Source of the DNA: an uncultured Eubacterium sp.
GTDB lineage: Bacteria > Bacillota > Clostridia > Lachnospirales > Lachnospiraceae
Direction of reading: 5' to 3'
Assembly (NCBI GenBank): GCA_910586225.1
Contig: CAJUIL010000029.1
Coordinates: forward strand, 1 to 54,425
Length of the DNA stretch: 54,425 bases
Position numbers and translations under genes: made by a program. Positions 35,501-44,864 of this stretch are shown piece by piece; positions within the stretch are counted from its first letter, which is position 1; each line of letters starts with the position of its first letter. Below the pieces are notes generated by a model. The model saw only the letters and a list, made by a program, of their open reading frames with translations, was not told where the DNA came from and did not search any database.

Positions 35501-36760
35501 ATGGAGCGTTTAGAATCAATTTTGTTTTCCTATGACAATCAGGATCGCCTTGTATACCAGTTATATGCGGAATTTCTTCGCTTGCTCGGAATTTATGTAT
35601 GTGAGGATATTCAATATGATTTGCCGTATGAAAAACAAAATTGGAACCCTTCTGATTTTTCACTCCTTTATCGCATTGAAAAATCAGAACAGTGGGAGAG
35701 CGCGGACAGAGGGATCACAGAGAGAATGGCAGCCTTTAAAGAGAGGCTTTCTTTGTCTGTGCAGGATCAGGATTTTTGGGAGTGCTTTGACGAGGTCTGT
35801 GAGATCTATATTGATCAGGAGCTGCTGCAGGCGGCTGCCGTTTTACAGTATTTTAAGATAAATGCGCCGCAGGTATTGGAAGCCGGGACGAAATTTGAGC
35901 GTGCTGCGGATCGTATTACGGAGCTGCTGCAAAAGAAAAGTGAGCTGAACCAAAACCGCTATATACGCTATGCGCATCTGTATTGTAAGCAAAAGGCAAA
36001 CAGCTCTCGCTATGTTTGTGAGAAGCCGGTTGTGTATTATGTGGATATGCTGGCTGAACAGTGTTTAAAACTGATTGATGATTTCTGTAATTTTTCGAAT
36101 GCGTGGGCATTGCTGGGACTGATCAGTGAAAAGTCAAGCTTTTATTTCAGAGAAACCGTAGATGCCTATCAAAAAGTACTTGATGAAGTATCTGATAAGC
36201 CATATGCAGCCAATATTTATTATTGGCTTGGAAAGTGTTTGGAGGCACGGGAGAATTATGTTTCTCCTGAGGCTAAGCGCCAGTATGAGCAGGCTTACCA
36301 ATCTATGAAGAAATACCGCAATATGTATAAAATGGCAATACCGTATAAAGATGAAGAGAATTGGGAAGAGGCGAACCGATATTTTTTAGAATGCATTGAA
36401 TTTTTGGATTATAAAAACGGTTTTTTGGATCCGATCGAACATGAGTATTATTTTAAAGTGAATGTATTGATCAGCTTTTGCTATTTGCGGCAGGAAAAAT
36501 ATAGCCAGACGATTCACCATGCGAAGCTTGCATTAGATCTGAGGAATGTTTTGGAATTAGGTTTGCGTGAGACAAACAGGGAAACATCATTTTATAGGAA
36601 GATGTATGGCGGTAGGGCAGTCGAATATCTAAGACTTGCATTGGAAAGAATGAACACAAAACAAATTTATCGGTATTTATCAGCTGCGTATATGAAACTG
36701 GGAAAGCCAGAAGAAGGAGAACAATATTCAGAGAAGCTTGGTTGTTATCGGCGCGCATAA
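35501..36760 (+). CDS. TPR-like repeat protein
   Basis: This 419-residue soluble protein begins after GGAG. It is rich in paired helices with TPR-like spacing: NAWALLGLISEKSSFYF, ANIYYWLGKCLEARENY, VLISFCYLRQEKYSQTI and IYRYLSAAYMKLGKPEEG. The first 130 residues do not match a known domain. It has its own promoter and a strong terminator, so it is a single-gene unit between the giant flagellin and the RADAR pair. A chaperone for the unusually long flagellin or a link to the defence locus are both possible; neither is shown by sequence. Confidence 0.65.
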   Translation: MERLESILFSYDNQDRLVYQLYAEFLRLLGIYVCEDIQYDLPYEKQNWNPSDFSLLYRIEKSEQWESADRGITERMAAFKERLSLSVQDQDFWECFDEVCEIYIDQELLQAAAVLQYFKINAPQVLEAGTKFERAADRITELLQKKSELNQNRYIRYAHLYCKQKANSSRYVCEKPVVYYVDMLAEQCLKLIDDFCNFSNAWALLGLISEKSSFYFRETVDAYQKVLDEVSDKPYAANIYYWLGKCLEARENYVSPEAKRQYEQAYQSMKKYRNMYKMAIPYKDEENWEEANRYFLECIEFLDYKNGFLDPIEHEYYFKVNVLISFCYLRQEKYSQTIHHAKLALDLRNVLELGLRETNRETSFYRKMYGGRAVEYLRLALERMNTKQIYRYLSAAYMKLGKPEEGEQYSEKLGCYRRA

Positions 36761-36772
36761 AAAAAGACGAGT

Positions 36773-36812
36773 GCTGCATATCATAACTAAAATGATGTGC
36801 AGCTTTCTTTTT
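36773..36812 (+). terminator. Rho-independent terminator after TPR gene
   Basis: GCTGCATATCAT (36773-36784) pairs with ATGATGTGCAGC (36792-36803), a 12-base stem with one G-T pair, followed by TTTCTTTTT. It separates the TPR gene from the downstream ATPase. Confidence 0.8.
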
Positions 36813-36853
36813 AACTTAAAAAATTACGTTTGTAAAATACGGTGGGGATGAAA

Positions 36854-39526
36854 ATGAGTAAACTTGAGAGATTAAAAGTAGTATATAAGAATAGAAATGA
36901 GATCATAGAAGGAAATATCCAGTTTCCATTATATGAAATGCAATATGTCAGTGCAGTTCGCAATATATTCCATAACGCGTTGTATCATAAAGACAGAAAA
37001 GAAGAAAGAAACCATAGCCTTTTTAATAATGAAACGGAGAATATTATCACGTTTATTGGTGAGCGCGGTTCGGGAAAAACGACTGCGATGAATGAATTTT
37101 GCAATATTTTGTCGAGGATGGATGATAAAGAGAAAAAATCATGGTGGGTAAGACATACGCTGAAGCAGCAAGAGGCATACAAGCTGGAGGATAAGAAGTT
37201 TAAGTTTTACGTTACAAATCCGATTGACGCTTCTTTACTGGGTGAGAAGGATGATCTGTTTGAATTGATCTTAGTTAATATTTATAAATTATTTCAGGAT
37301 GATCTGGAAAATGATGTGAATCGGTATCAGGATATAGGTATATCTAAAGTCAATGAAGTCATTCAGAGGTTCCAGGAGCTTTTGGAGGTATATCATATGT
37401 CACAGGAAAGCAAGCTGGAAAAGCTGCATTCCGCGTTTTCTTTGATGAACTATATGACGGGAAGTTATGATATCCAAAAAAAGGTTTCCGGGCTGGTTGA
37501 CGCGTTATTGAAGTTGAAAGACTATTCTTATGATTTTGAGTATATTGTGGTGGTTGTGGATGACCTCGATTTGAATCTGCGGCATGGATATCAGATGCTG
37601 CAGCTGATGCAAAAGTATTTTTCGTATCATAAGATCATAATATTAACAGCGATTGATTATAAGCAAATGGGGATTGTATGTGAAGAATATTTGAAAGAAG
37701 AAATATATGGCAGAATAGGAATGGACAGTGAGCTAAAGAATGAACATATCCGTAAGCTTGCGAATGATTATATGACAAAAATATTTTTACTGCCGCAGCG
37801 TGTGTATATGCCGGATATGAAGAAAAGCGCACGGAATCTGCGTGTATTAGAGGTGAAGGATGGGAAGGTAACGGATTATGTTGTGAAAGAGTATATTATG
37901 CTGAAAATAGCGCAGAAGATGCGAATATTTTATGATGCCTGCGGGCTGAAGCGGCATTTTTGTGAATTGAATACGATCCGGGAGCTTGCTTCGTATAACG
38001 AATTTTTAGAACTGCTGGATACGGTGGATTTTCATCAACTGGTCAGGGTAGAGATATTGGACGAAGAACAGAAAAAAACGAATCTTGAGATCCTGAGAAA
38101 TTATGACCGTAATCATGAAAAATTTCACCGCGATATCGTGGTAAGGCTGACACAGAGTATGCTTACGCCAAGCCAAAGGGATATCTTTATGGAGCTGAAC
38201 CACCGGGATCTGGAACGCCGTGCCAATTATTTTGTAAGCCTGCAATTAGATGAAAAAGACAGATCGCATTTATTTATAGGAAAAATCACAGAATACAGAT
38301 ATGCCTACGGCGACCTTCTGCAAAAAATCTACCAATGGGGGAGAAAGCATTTTGAAATGAAGCCGATGATCTCATGTGTACTGGCTTCGTTTACTTGTGA
38401 GATGGTCAGAGAGTATTTTAATTACAGATATAGCCCTGACGAAGGCAGCAGGATCGTATCTAAGAAAAGGATCCTGGGATTTTTAGGAGACTCTTTTGGG
38501 AATGAGTGGTGTGCGCTTGGATATCCAAAAGTAGAAAGCAAGGTGAATAAAAAACTGGAAACGGTAGTTTACGGATATAAAAAAAGGGTTGCGCAGGAAT
38601 CGATTGAAATCATGATCAGTATTAAGGAGCTGCAGGAAATAAAAGATGAAATAATGCCAGCAAGAGTAGTGGAAAAAATTAAGGCATGGATAAAAAAGGA
38701 AAGAATTGTAGAAACGCTGGAATGTATGGATCTGTTTGCAATAAGAAAAACAGAGGATGGATTTGCCGGAATTGATTATACGGTTGACGGCATTTATTAT
38801 ATGGACAGAAGCATAGATGAAAAGCGGTATAAAGCTATGGAATCGGGAAATAGTGAAAGCTTGCATCTGGACGATAAGGTTCCGCCTGATTATGATGATC
38901 GTTATTTGAAAATAAAGGGGAAAGGCGAACCGGTTACGCTGGATATTATGGCGTTTGTATTAAAATCTTTTGATTATGAGGGACACAAAGAACAGATACA
39001 AAAAGATATAATAAAGCTATTAAAAGATGCTGTTGTGAAATATGGCGAATTTAATGGCAGAAATACAACTTCGAAACCAATGAGTTATATTTTATCGATT
39101 GATGAGGTGAGAGAACATATAGAAACAGCCATCTCTCAAATAGTTGAGGAGCGGTCGCTGTTTCATAAGTATATGAAAGATGGCTTTTCCTACGAGGTTG
39201 CTTTTCCGTTTTATGATCTGGATATGGCTTATAATATATGGAAAAGAACCAGGCGTGCGTTCAGGATGGAAAAAATTGAGCCATGCCATGTATTTGCTAA
39301 GATCCTGCAGCTTATCGACAAAATAGAACATAATTTAAACAAAGAAAATAATTTTTATCAAAAAAACGGCCTGCAGATGTTTCAATATAAGGATAATTTT
39401 AATAAGTGTCCTTATGTTCAGGCATTACGGGAGGAAGATCAAAAAGAGGTAGTGGCGCAGAGAATAATGAACGCTATGAAATTAATCGCGGATATGGAAA
39501 AAGTGCCGGAAGAAATTATGGATTAA
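36854..39526 (+). CDS. rdrA: RADAR-type P-loop ATPase
   Basis: ATG 36854 sits six bases after GGTGGGG; GTG 36842 and ATG 36848 are in-frame alternatives. The protein of about 890 residues has Walker A GERGSGKTT at residues 69-77 and Walker B VVVVDDLDLNL near residue 235, followed by IILTAID as a sensor-like strand. The remaining 600 residues are largely helical and not assigned to a known domain. Length, P-loop placement and direct linkage (13-base gap) to an 848-residue adenosine-deaminase-like protein match RdrA of RADAR anti-phage systems, where the ATPase forms rings that assemble with RdrB and trigger its activity. The call rests mainly on the pair. A KAP-like or other STAND ATPase is the alternative if read alone. 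Confidence 0.8.
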   Translation: MSKLERLKVVYKNRNEIIEGNIQFPLYEMQYVSAVRNIFHNALYHKDRKEERNHSLFNNETENIITFIGERGSGKTTAMNEFCNILSRMDDKEKKSWWVRHTLKQQEAYKLEDKKFKFYVTNPIDASLLGEKDDLFELILVNIYKLFQDDLENDVNRYQDIGISKVNEVIQRFQELLEVYHMSQESKLEKLHSAFSLMNYMTGSYDIQKKVSGLVDALLKLKDYSYDFEYIVVVVDDLDLNLRHGYQMLQLMQKYFSYHKIIILTAIDYKQMGIVCEEYLKEEIYGRIGMDSELKNEHIRKLANDYMTKIFLLPQRVYMPDMKKSARNLRVLEVKDGKVTDYVVKEYIMLKIAQKMRIFYDACGLKRHFCELNTIRELASYNEFLELLDTVDFHQLVRVEILDEEQKKTNLEILRNYDRNHEKFHRDIVVRLTQSMLTPSQRDIFMELNHRDLERRANYFVSLQLDEKDRSHLFIGKITEYRYAYGDLLQKIYQWGRKHFEMKPMISCVLASFTCEMVREYFNYRYSPDEGSRIVSKKRILGFLGDSFGNEWCALGYPKVESKVNKKLETVVYGYKKRVAQESIEIMISIKELQEIKDEIMPARVVEKIKAWIKKERIVETLECMDLFAIRKTEDGFAGIDYTVDGIYYMDRSIDEKRYKAMESGNSESLHLDDKVPPDYDDRYLKIKGKGEPVTLDIMAFVLKSFDYEGHKEQIQKDIIKLLKDAVVKYGEFNGRNTTSKPMSYILSIDEVREHIETAISQIVEERSLFHKYMKDGFSYEVAFPFYDLDMAYNIWKRTRRAFRMEKIEPCHVFAKILQLIDKIEHNLNKENNFYQKNGLQMFQYKDNFNKCPYVQALREEDQKEVVAQRIMNAMKLIADMEKVPEEIMD

Positions 39527-39539
39527 GGAGAAAACAGAG

Positions 39540-42086
39540 TTGGAACATTTGGGTGTGATCGTGCAGATGTATTTTCAAAAGGTTTCTTCCAGTAATATTT
39601 TAAGCGGAGAGCTGGATCATCAATGCTTTCAGAAGGATGATTTTGATGCCTTGGCTCTGGCAAATCTGATGCATTTATCAGAGACGGAAACAAATGAAAT
39701 ATACCGTTATCTGCAGGGTAAAATAGAAAGGAAAAGCGGTGAAAATGGGCTGCATGTGTTTCGGGCGTTAAAAGCTTTGACGGATGGAATGCTGCTGATT
39801 CGGGATAACCAGCCGCTTTGCCAGTATACGAAGCTGCTGCAGTGGAATGAGCTGACGAGAAATATTGGCCAGGATTTGCCGATCTGTGCTTTTTTAGCGC
39901 AGCATACAGAGCGTACAGGGTGTATTTGGAAGGATTTTGAATGGAATACCGTAATTGGCCATGATAATATGCAGCTTAACCGTATGATGCAAAGGGGGCT
40001 GGCGGATAACCACTTTCATTTGTTTGGCTCTGCGCCTTCTTTTAAGCTGATCTGGATCAAGCTGATGAATGAGCTGGAAAATCATCGATATGCGCAAAGT
40101 TTGAAAGAAATAGATTACAAGCGTAGGATGACAAGGGTTAGGTATGCGCCGAAATATCAAGAGGATTCATTAGAAATCATGCATTTTCAGGCTGCGCTGA
40201 TCCGAATCGTGCTTTTTTATTATCTATCCATGCAAAGGAAGGGGAATATGGACGCGGCTAAAAAGGTGCTCGAAGAACGGTATAAAATTCAAAATCTCTT
40301 AACGGATACCAAATGGGCGCTGCTTTATAGGCGTAAGGTTCAGATTGCGATAGACAGGATAAAGCTGCTGCGTTCCTGGATATGTAAGACTGCAGTGAAT
40401 GATTATGCGGATCTAGGATACCGAATTGGAAGTATTTACTATGATTTCGCAGGAGAACGAGCTTTTATTTATCAAATGCTGTTGGGTAAAACCAGGGGCG
40501 GTAAGATCCCGCATTTTATGATGAATTGGTTTTATGCATATCTTGTAATACAGGCAAAGCTGAGAGAGGAGTTAGTTCAGGTAAATCAGAATATAGGATT
40601 TGAAAATTTCAGTCATTACAGCAGCAGGAAAAAAGGCTTTTTGTATACATATGAGGATGACCGGAAAATGATTGGCCATGCGGTGATAGGAAGTCTTTCT
40701 TCGGGAAATATCCGTTCGTTGGAGGTGCGTATTTCTCCTTGTGCAACGGCAAAAGAGAATCAACGATGGATCCAGCTGTGTGACAGATATATTTTGGAGC
40801 ATCCTTCGATGATGCAAGATCAGCTGGAACGTATTTATTATGTCTTTCATTTTCCAAAAAGAGAGGACGAGGCGTTTACACAGCAATCTGGTTTTGTCTC
40901 TTCATGTAGGCATTATAAACTTCGAGACGAACTGGATAGAAAAGCTGAAGAGCTGATCCGGTTCCGAGAATTTGCTCCAAAAGAAGCGGGACGAGTGTTG
41001 GGGATAGATGCTTGTGCGCAGGAGATTGGATGCAGGCCGGAGGTTTTTGCGCCGGTTTTCAGGCGGTTGTCCAATCACGTTGTACCGGCTAATCTATTTG
41101 GATCCGTACGTCAATGGAAAATTACTTATCATGTCGGTGAGGATTGGATGGATTTTACAGATGGCCTGCGGGCAGTCGATGAGGCGGTACGGTTTTTGAA
41201 TATGAAAAACGGGGATCGGCTGGGACACGCGACGGTGCTTGGGCTGGATGTGAAAAAATGGTATTTGAAAAAAAGAAAGAGTATCTGTCTGCCAGCACAG
41301 GATTATCTGGATAATCTTGTCTGGCTTTATTATAAGCTCATAGAATTTAATATCCAGTCTTGTGAAACGTTGAAAGGATTTTTGCGCAGCGAATTTGATA
41401 AGTGGTTTCAAACGCTATATCACGCGCATCTGCAGAAAGATCCGTGTCAGTATGATATTGCTGCATATTATGAAGCGTGGAAGCTGCGGGGCGACCATCC
41501 GATATTATATAAAGGAAAGCGTTTTTCTAATGAAAATGCCCTGCTGCAGGAGTATTGGGCAAACAAACTATATCTGGATCATGAAACGTGCAGAGAACGA
41601 GAAGAAGTATTTCGCTTAATTTATTATTATCATTATTCGGCAGCAGTACGTTTTGATGGAGCAAAAGGAAAGGATTTTATCGTTCCGGATGTGTATATTG
41701 ACGGTGTGGAAAAAGTGCAGAAGGCTATGCAGTGGTTTGTTGCAGAAAAGGGAATAGGAATTGAAGCGAATCCAAGCTCAAACTATAGGATCAGCACAAT
41801 GGACAGCTATGAGGATCATCCGATTTCCAAGTTATATAATATGGGGCTGGTATTAGATCCAAAAGAAATGAACGAGTGTACGCAGATGCACATTTCTATC
41901 AATACGGATGATAAAGGTATTTTTCAGACGTCGTTAGAAAATGAATATGCACTAATGGGCTGTGCGCTCGAAAATGTGGCGGATGACCAGGGAAAAAGAA
42001 AATATCAGAAGCAGATGGTATATGAATGGCTGGATCATGTGCGGGAACATGGAAACCAGCAGAGCTTTTTGCCGCGTCAATTTTAA
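39540..42086 (+). CDS. rdrB: RADAR adenosine deaminase
   Basis: A TTG start lies nine bases after AAGGAG. The 848-residue protein is far longer than housekeeping adenosine deaminases (about 340) and fits RdrB. All zinc and catalytic motifs of the deaminase family are present: NHFHLFG with His158 and His160; ITYHVGEDW with His531 and Glu534; GDRLGHA with His563; and INTDDKG with Asp790 and Asp791. EANPSSN and HPISKLYNMGL complete the signature, so it should be active. RADAR was first reported to deaminate adenosine in RNA; later work proposes nucleotide pools as a target. No membrane accessory gene (RdrD or SLATT type) is present next to it. Confidence 0.87.
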   Translation: MEHLGVIVQMYFQKVSSSNILSGELDHQCFQKDDFDALALANLMHLSETETNEIYRYLQGKIERKSGENGLHVFRALKALTDGMLLIRDNQPLCQYTKLLQWNELTRNIGQDLPICAFLAQHTERTGCIWKDFEWNTVIGHDNMQLNRMMQRGLADNHFHLFGSAPSFKLIWIKLMNELENHRYAQSLKEIDYKRRMTRVRYAPKYQEDSLEIMHFQAALIRIVLFYYLSMQRKGNMDAAKKVLEERYKIQNLLTDTKWALLYRRKVQIAIDRIKLLRSWICKTAVNDYADLGYRIGSIYYDFAGERAFIYQMLLGKTRGGKIPHFMMNWFYAYLVIQAKLREELVQVNQNIGFENFSHYSSRKKGFLYTYEDDRKMIGHAVIGSLSSGNIRSLEVRISPCATAKENQRWIQLCDRYILEHPSMMQDQLERIYYVFHFPKREDEAFTQQSGFVSSCRHYKLRDELDRKAEELIRFREFAPKEAGRVLGIDACAQEIGCRPEVFAPVFRRLSNHVVPANLFGSVRQWKITYHVGEDWMDFTDGLRAVDEAVRFLNMKNGDRLGHATVLGLDVKKWYLKKRKSICLPAQDYLDNLVWLYYKLIEFNIQSCETLKGFLRSEFDKWFQTLYHAHLQKDPCQYDIAAYYEAWKLRGDHPILYKGKRFSNENALLQEYWANKLYLDHETCREREEVFRLIYYYHYSAAVRFDGAKGKDFIVPDVYIDGVEKVQKAMQWFVAEKGIGIEANPSSNYRISTMDSYEDHPISKLYNMGLVLDPKEMNECTQMHISINTDDKGIFQTSLENEYALMGCALENVADDQGKRKYQKQMVYEWLDHVREHGNQQSFLPRQF

Positions 42087-42155
42087 GATAATTGTTTAGA
42101 TGTCTTCACTGTTGTATTTCTTTTATTTGCACAAGGATCGCACATGAAAAAATGA

Positions 42156-42184
42156 TTGAAAATGTATACTGTATCGTGTATACT
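42156..42184 (+). promoter_or_regulatory. Sigma-A promoter of phosphoramidate operon
   Basis: TTGAAA (42156-42161), a 17-base spacer and TATACT (42179-42184) lie 53 bases before the start at 42237. A symmetric GTATAC...GTATAC pair spans the spacer and -10 box and could be an operator. Confidence 0.7.
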
Positions 42185-42236
42185 TTTTACGACTATATCA
42201 AATTTTAAGTAGTTACAAAGGGTAGGATTGTAAATC

Positions 42237-44705
42237 ATGGTGCAAAAATTAGGAACAAAAGCGGAAACGCTGCAAAGGCTATACCAGCGGCTAAAGTATG
42301 CCAAGGTGCTTCCGCAGATGTGTTTTACGGTGCAGGACTGGAATGCGGATAAAGAACGTGTTTTGGAGAATTATGAACGACTGGAATGGAATCAATCCGT
42401 AGTGGTGCGCAGCAGTTCGTTGATGGAGGATACCGAAACACAATCGCTGGCTGGGAAGTATGAGTCGGTGCTCGGCGTTTGCGGGGAAAAAGAATTTATC
42501 CGTGCGGTGGATCGGGTGATCGCGTCTTATACTGCAGACAGCGAAAAACGGGATATGGACAAGCCAGAGCAAGTGGTGCAGGCAGAAGAAACAGCCGGTC
42601 AGGATCAGGTGCTTGTACAGCCGATGCTCCGTGAAGTATTATCCTGCGGAGTTGCGTTTACCGTTGATCCAAATACACTAGGAAATTATTATGTGATCAA
42701 TTATAATAGTACAGGTTCTACAAGTGCAGTCACATCAGGGGGTGGCACGGATAATGTGCTATACTATCAGTTTAAGGACGAGGAAAGTGGAAAAAAACCA
42801 GATGACATGGATAGGCTGTATAAAGCGCTAAAAGAGCTGGAGCTCTTTTTTGATCAGGAAAATCTGGATGTTGAGTTTGCATTTGCGCAAGGAGGATTGT
42901 ATATTCTGCAGGTGAGGGCGCTTTGCCTGAGCGGGGCGCCGATGGATAGAGATAAGCAAAAGAAAGAGCTGGAGCGTATCAAAGCAAGAATTTGTCGTGA
43001 GCAGTCGCAAAAACCCTTTTTATGCGGAAGAAAGACAATTTATAGTGTTATGACGGACTGGAATCCGGCCGAAATGATTGGGATCCGGCCAAAACCGCTG
43101 GCATTGTCGTTGTATCGGGAGATTATTACGGACAGTGTATGGGCATATCAGCGTGATAATTACGGATACCGAAATCTCAGAAGCTTTCCGCTTATGGTAG
43201 ATTTTGCAGGGCTGCCTTATATTGACGTGCGTGTCAGCTTTAATTCTTTTGTGCCAGCACAGCTGGAGGAAAGGCTGAGCGAAAAGCTGGTCAATTATTA
43301 TATTGACCGTCTGGCGGAAAATCCACAGAAACACGATAAAGCAGAGTTTGAGATTTTATTTTCGTGTTATACGCTGGATTTGCCGGAGAGGATACAGATA
43401 TTAAAAAATTATGGATTTACTGACGAGGAGATCCGAAAAATATTGGATGCGCTCCGGAATGTGACAAATCACATTATTGATCATAAAAATGGGTTGTGGC
43501 GAAAGGATTATGAAAAAATACAGTTGCTGCGCAAACGGTATGATGAGATCATGGCGAGTGGGATGGACGACCTCGAAAAGGTGTATTGGCTGCTGGAGGA
43601 CTGTAAACGGTATGGAACGCTGCCATTTGCGGGATTGGCAAGAGGGGCATTTATCGCAGTTCAGCTTTTGCGTTCGATGGTAGCTTGTGAGATTCTTACG
43701 GAATCGGATTATGAGCTGTTTATGAATGAAGTTGATACAGTCAGCTCAGGTATGAATACGGATTTTCATGATATGTCAAAAACCGCTTTTCTGAAAAAAT
43801 ACGGACATTTACGGCCGGGAACGTATGATATTACATCCTTGCGTTATGATGAGGCGCCGGAATTGTATTTTGAATGGCAGGACGCAGAGAAATCGCAGGA
43901 AAGTGTAACAGAGGAATTTCGCCTTTCCTTAAAGCAGTTAAATAAATTGAAAAAGAAACTGATGGAAAATGGCTTGACAAATGATATACTGGAGCTGATG
44001 GATTTCATCAAAACGGTGATTGAAGGGCGAGAGTATGGGAAATTCGTATTTACGAGAAATCTCAGTAAGGCGCTTCAGCTGATCGGGAAGCTAGGAAAGT
44101 CGGTTGACATAAATATTGAAGATTGTGCATTTCTTAATGTGCGTACAATTTATGAGATGTATATGTCGGCAAAGGATATACGAACCGAATTTCTGTATTC
44201 TATACAGCAGGGCAAGCGTGAATTTGAAATGACGCAGTCGGTTACGCTTCCGCCTGTGTTGATTGAGCCAGAAGAAGTAACAAGCTTTTATTATCCGGAT
44301 TCGGAGCCGAATTTTATTACGTCCAGAAAGGTAAGCGGAAATGTTTGCTTGATGGAGATGGTGAATGGTGCGTATGATCTGAGTGGGAAAATTGTGCTGA
44401 TTCCAAGTGCGGATCCCGGGTATGATTGGATCTTTTCTCATAAAATAGGCGGATTTATTACGATGTATGGAGGAGCTAATTCACATATGGCGATTCGCGC
44501 AGGTGAATTGGGGATTCCGGCAGCAGTTGGTGTTGGGGAGAAGCAGTTTCAGCAATATAAGAATGCCAGTTATTTAGAACTGGATGCTCAGGGTAAGATG
44601 ATAAAAATATTGAGACGTGATTTTGGCAGTTATGGGATAGAGTCTACTGGTTCGATAAATGCCGTACAAAGTAAAAATTTGTGGGGGGGTATTTTGAGAA
44701 TCTGA
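42237..44705 (+). CDS. PEP-synthase-like kinase, probable L-glutamine kinase (Cj1418-like)
   Basis: The 822-residue protein has the two ends of PEP synthase/PPDK. The N-terminal ATP-grasp part has VVVRSSSLMED and LAGKYESVLGV (about residues 54-82) and GVAFTVDPN. A C-terminal swivelling domain has GGANSHMAIRAGELGIPAAVG with the phospho-histidine at H750. The TIM-barrel pyruvate-binding domain of true PEP synthase is absent. In C. jejuni, Cj1418 of this build phosphorylates the amide nitrogen of L-glutamine, the first step of capsule phosphoramidate synthesis. The next genes match the remaining steps, which supports the same role here. A seven-G run (44683-44689) lies in the last codons: one extra G would add about 23 residues, one fewer would end it at once. 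Confidence 0.75.
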   Translation: MVQKLGTKAETLQRLYQRLKYAKVLPQMCFTVQDWNADKERVLENYERLEWNQSVVVRSSSLMEDTETQSLAGKYESVLGVCGEKEFIRAVDRVIASYTADSEKRDMDKPEQVVQAEETAGQDQVLVQPMLREVLSCGVAFTVDPNTLGNYYVINYNSTGSTSAVTSGGGTDNVLYYQFKDEESGKKPDDMDRLYKALKELELFFDQENLDVEFAFAQGGLYILQVRALCLSGAPMDRDKQKKELERIKARICREQSQKPFLCGRKTIYSVMTDWNPAEMIGIRPKPLALSLYREIITDSVWAYQRDNYGYRNLRSFPLMVDFAGLPYIDVRVSFNSFVPAQLEERLSEKLVNYYIDRLAENPQKHDKAEFEILFSCYTLDLPERIQILKNYGFTDEEIRKILDALRNVTNHIIDHKNGLWRKDYEKIQLLRKRYDEIMASGMDDLEKVYWLLEDCKRYGTLPFAGLARGAFIAVQLLRSMVACEILTESDYELFMNEVDTVSSGMNTDFHDMSKTAFLKKYGHLRPGTYDITSLRYDEAPELYFEWQDAEKSQESVTEEFRLSLKQLNKLKKKLMENGLTNDILELMDFIKTVIEGREYGKFVFTRNLSKALQLIGKLGKSVDINIEDCAFLNVRTIYEMYMSAKDIRTEFLYSIQQGKREFEMTQSVTLPPVLIEPEEVTSFYYPDSEPNFITSRKVSGNVCLMEMVNGAYDLSGKIVLIPSADPGYDWIFSHKIGGFITMYGGANSHMAIRAGELGIPAAVGVGEKQFQQYKNASYLELDAQGKMIKILRRDFGSYGIESTGSINAVQSKNLWGGILRI
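44683..44689 (+). repeat. Poly-G tract (G7) at 3' end of glutamine-kinase-like gene
   Basis: Seven G bases encode W-G-G five codons before the stop. Slippage would alter only the tail of the protein: six G gives an immediate TGA, and eight G opens a longer tail ending near 44775. Confidence 0.5.
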
Positions 44706-44864
44706 AGGTATTGCAAAAGCCACAGATCCTGATGCGGGTAGTTTTCTGTTTCACTGTAAAGCAGCGAGCTGCATAAACAGATTACAAATGCTTTAAAGAT
44801 ATATAGATATATGGAAATTTGTCAATGATAAATAGATAAATAAAAGAAAGGACTATGAAACAGA

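Noticed and set aside
36854..39526. Reading the ATPase alone as a KAP- or STAND-type stand-alone defence NTPase
   Set aside because: The adjacent very long adenosine deaminase makes a RADAR pair the better explanation.
42237..44705. Housekeeping PEP synthase or pyruvate phosphate dikinase
   Set aside because: The PEP/pyruvate barrel domain is absent after the swivelling domain, and the context is a biosynthetic cassette.
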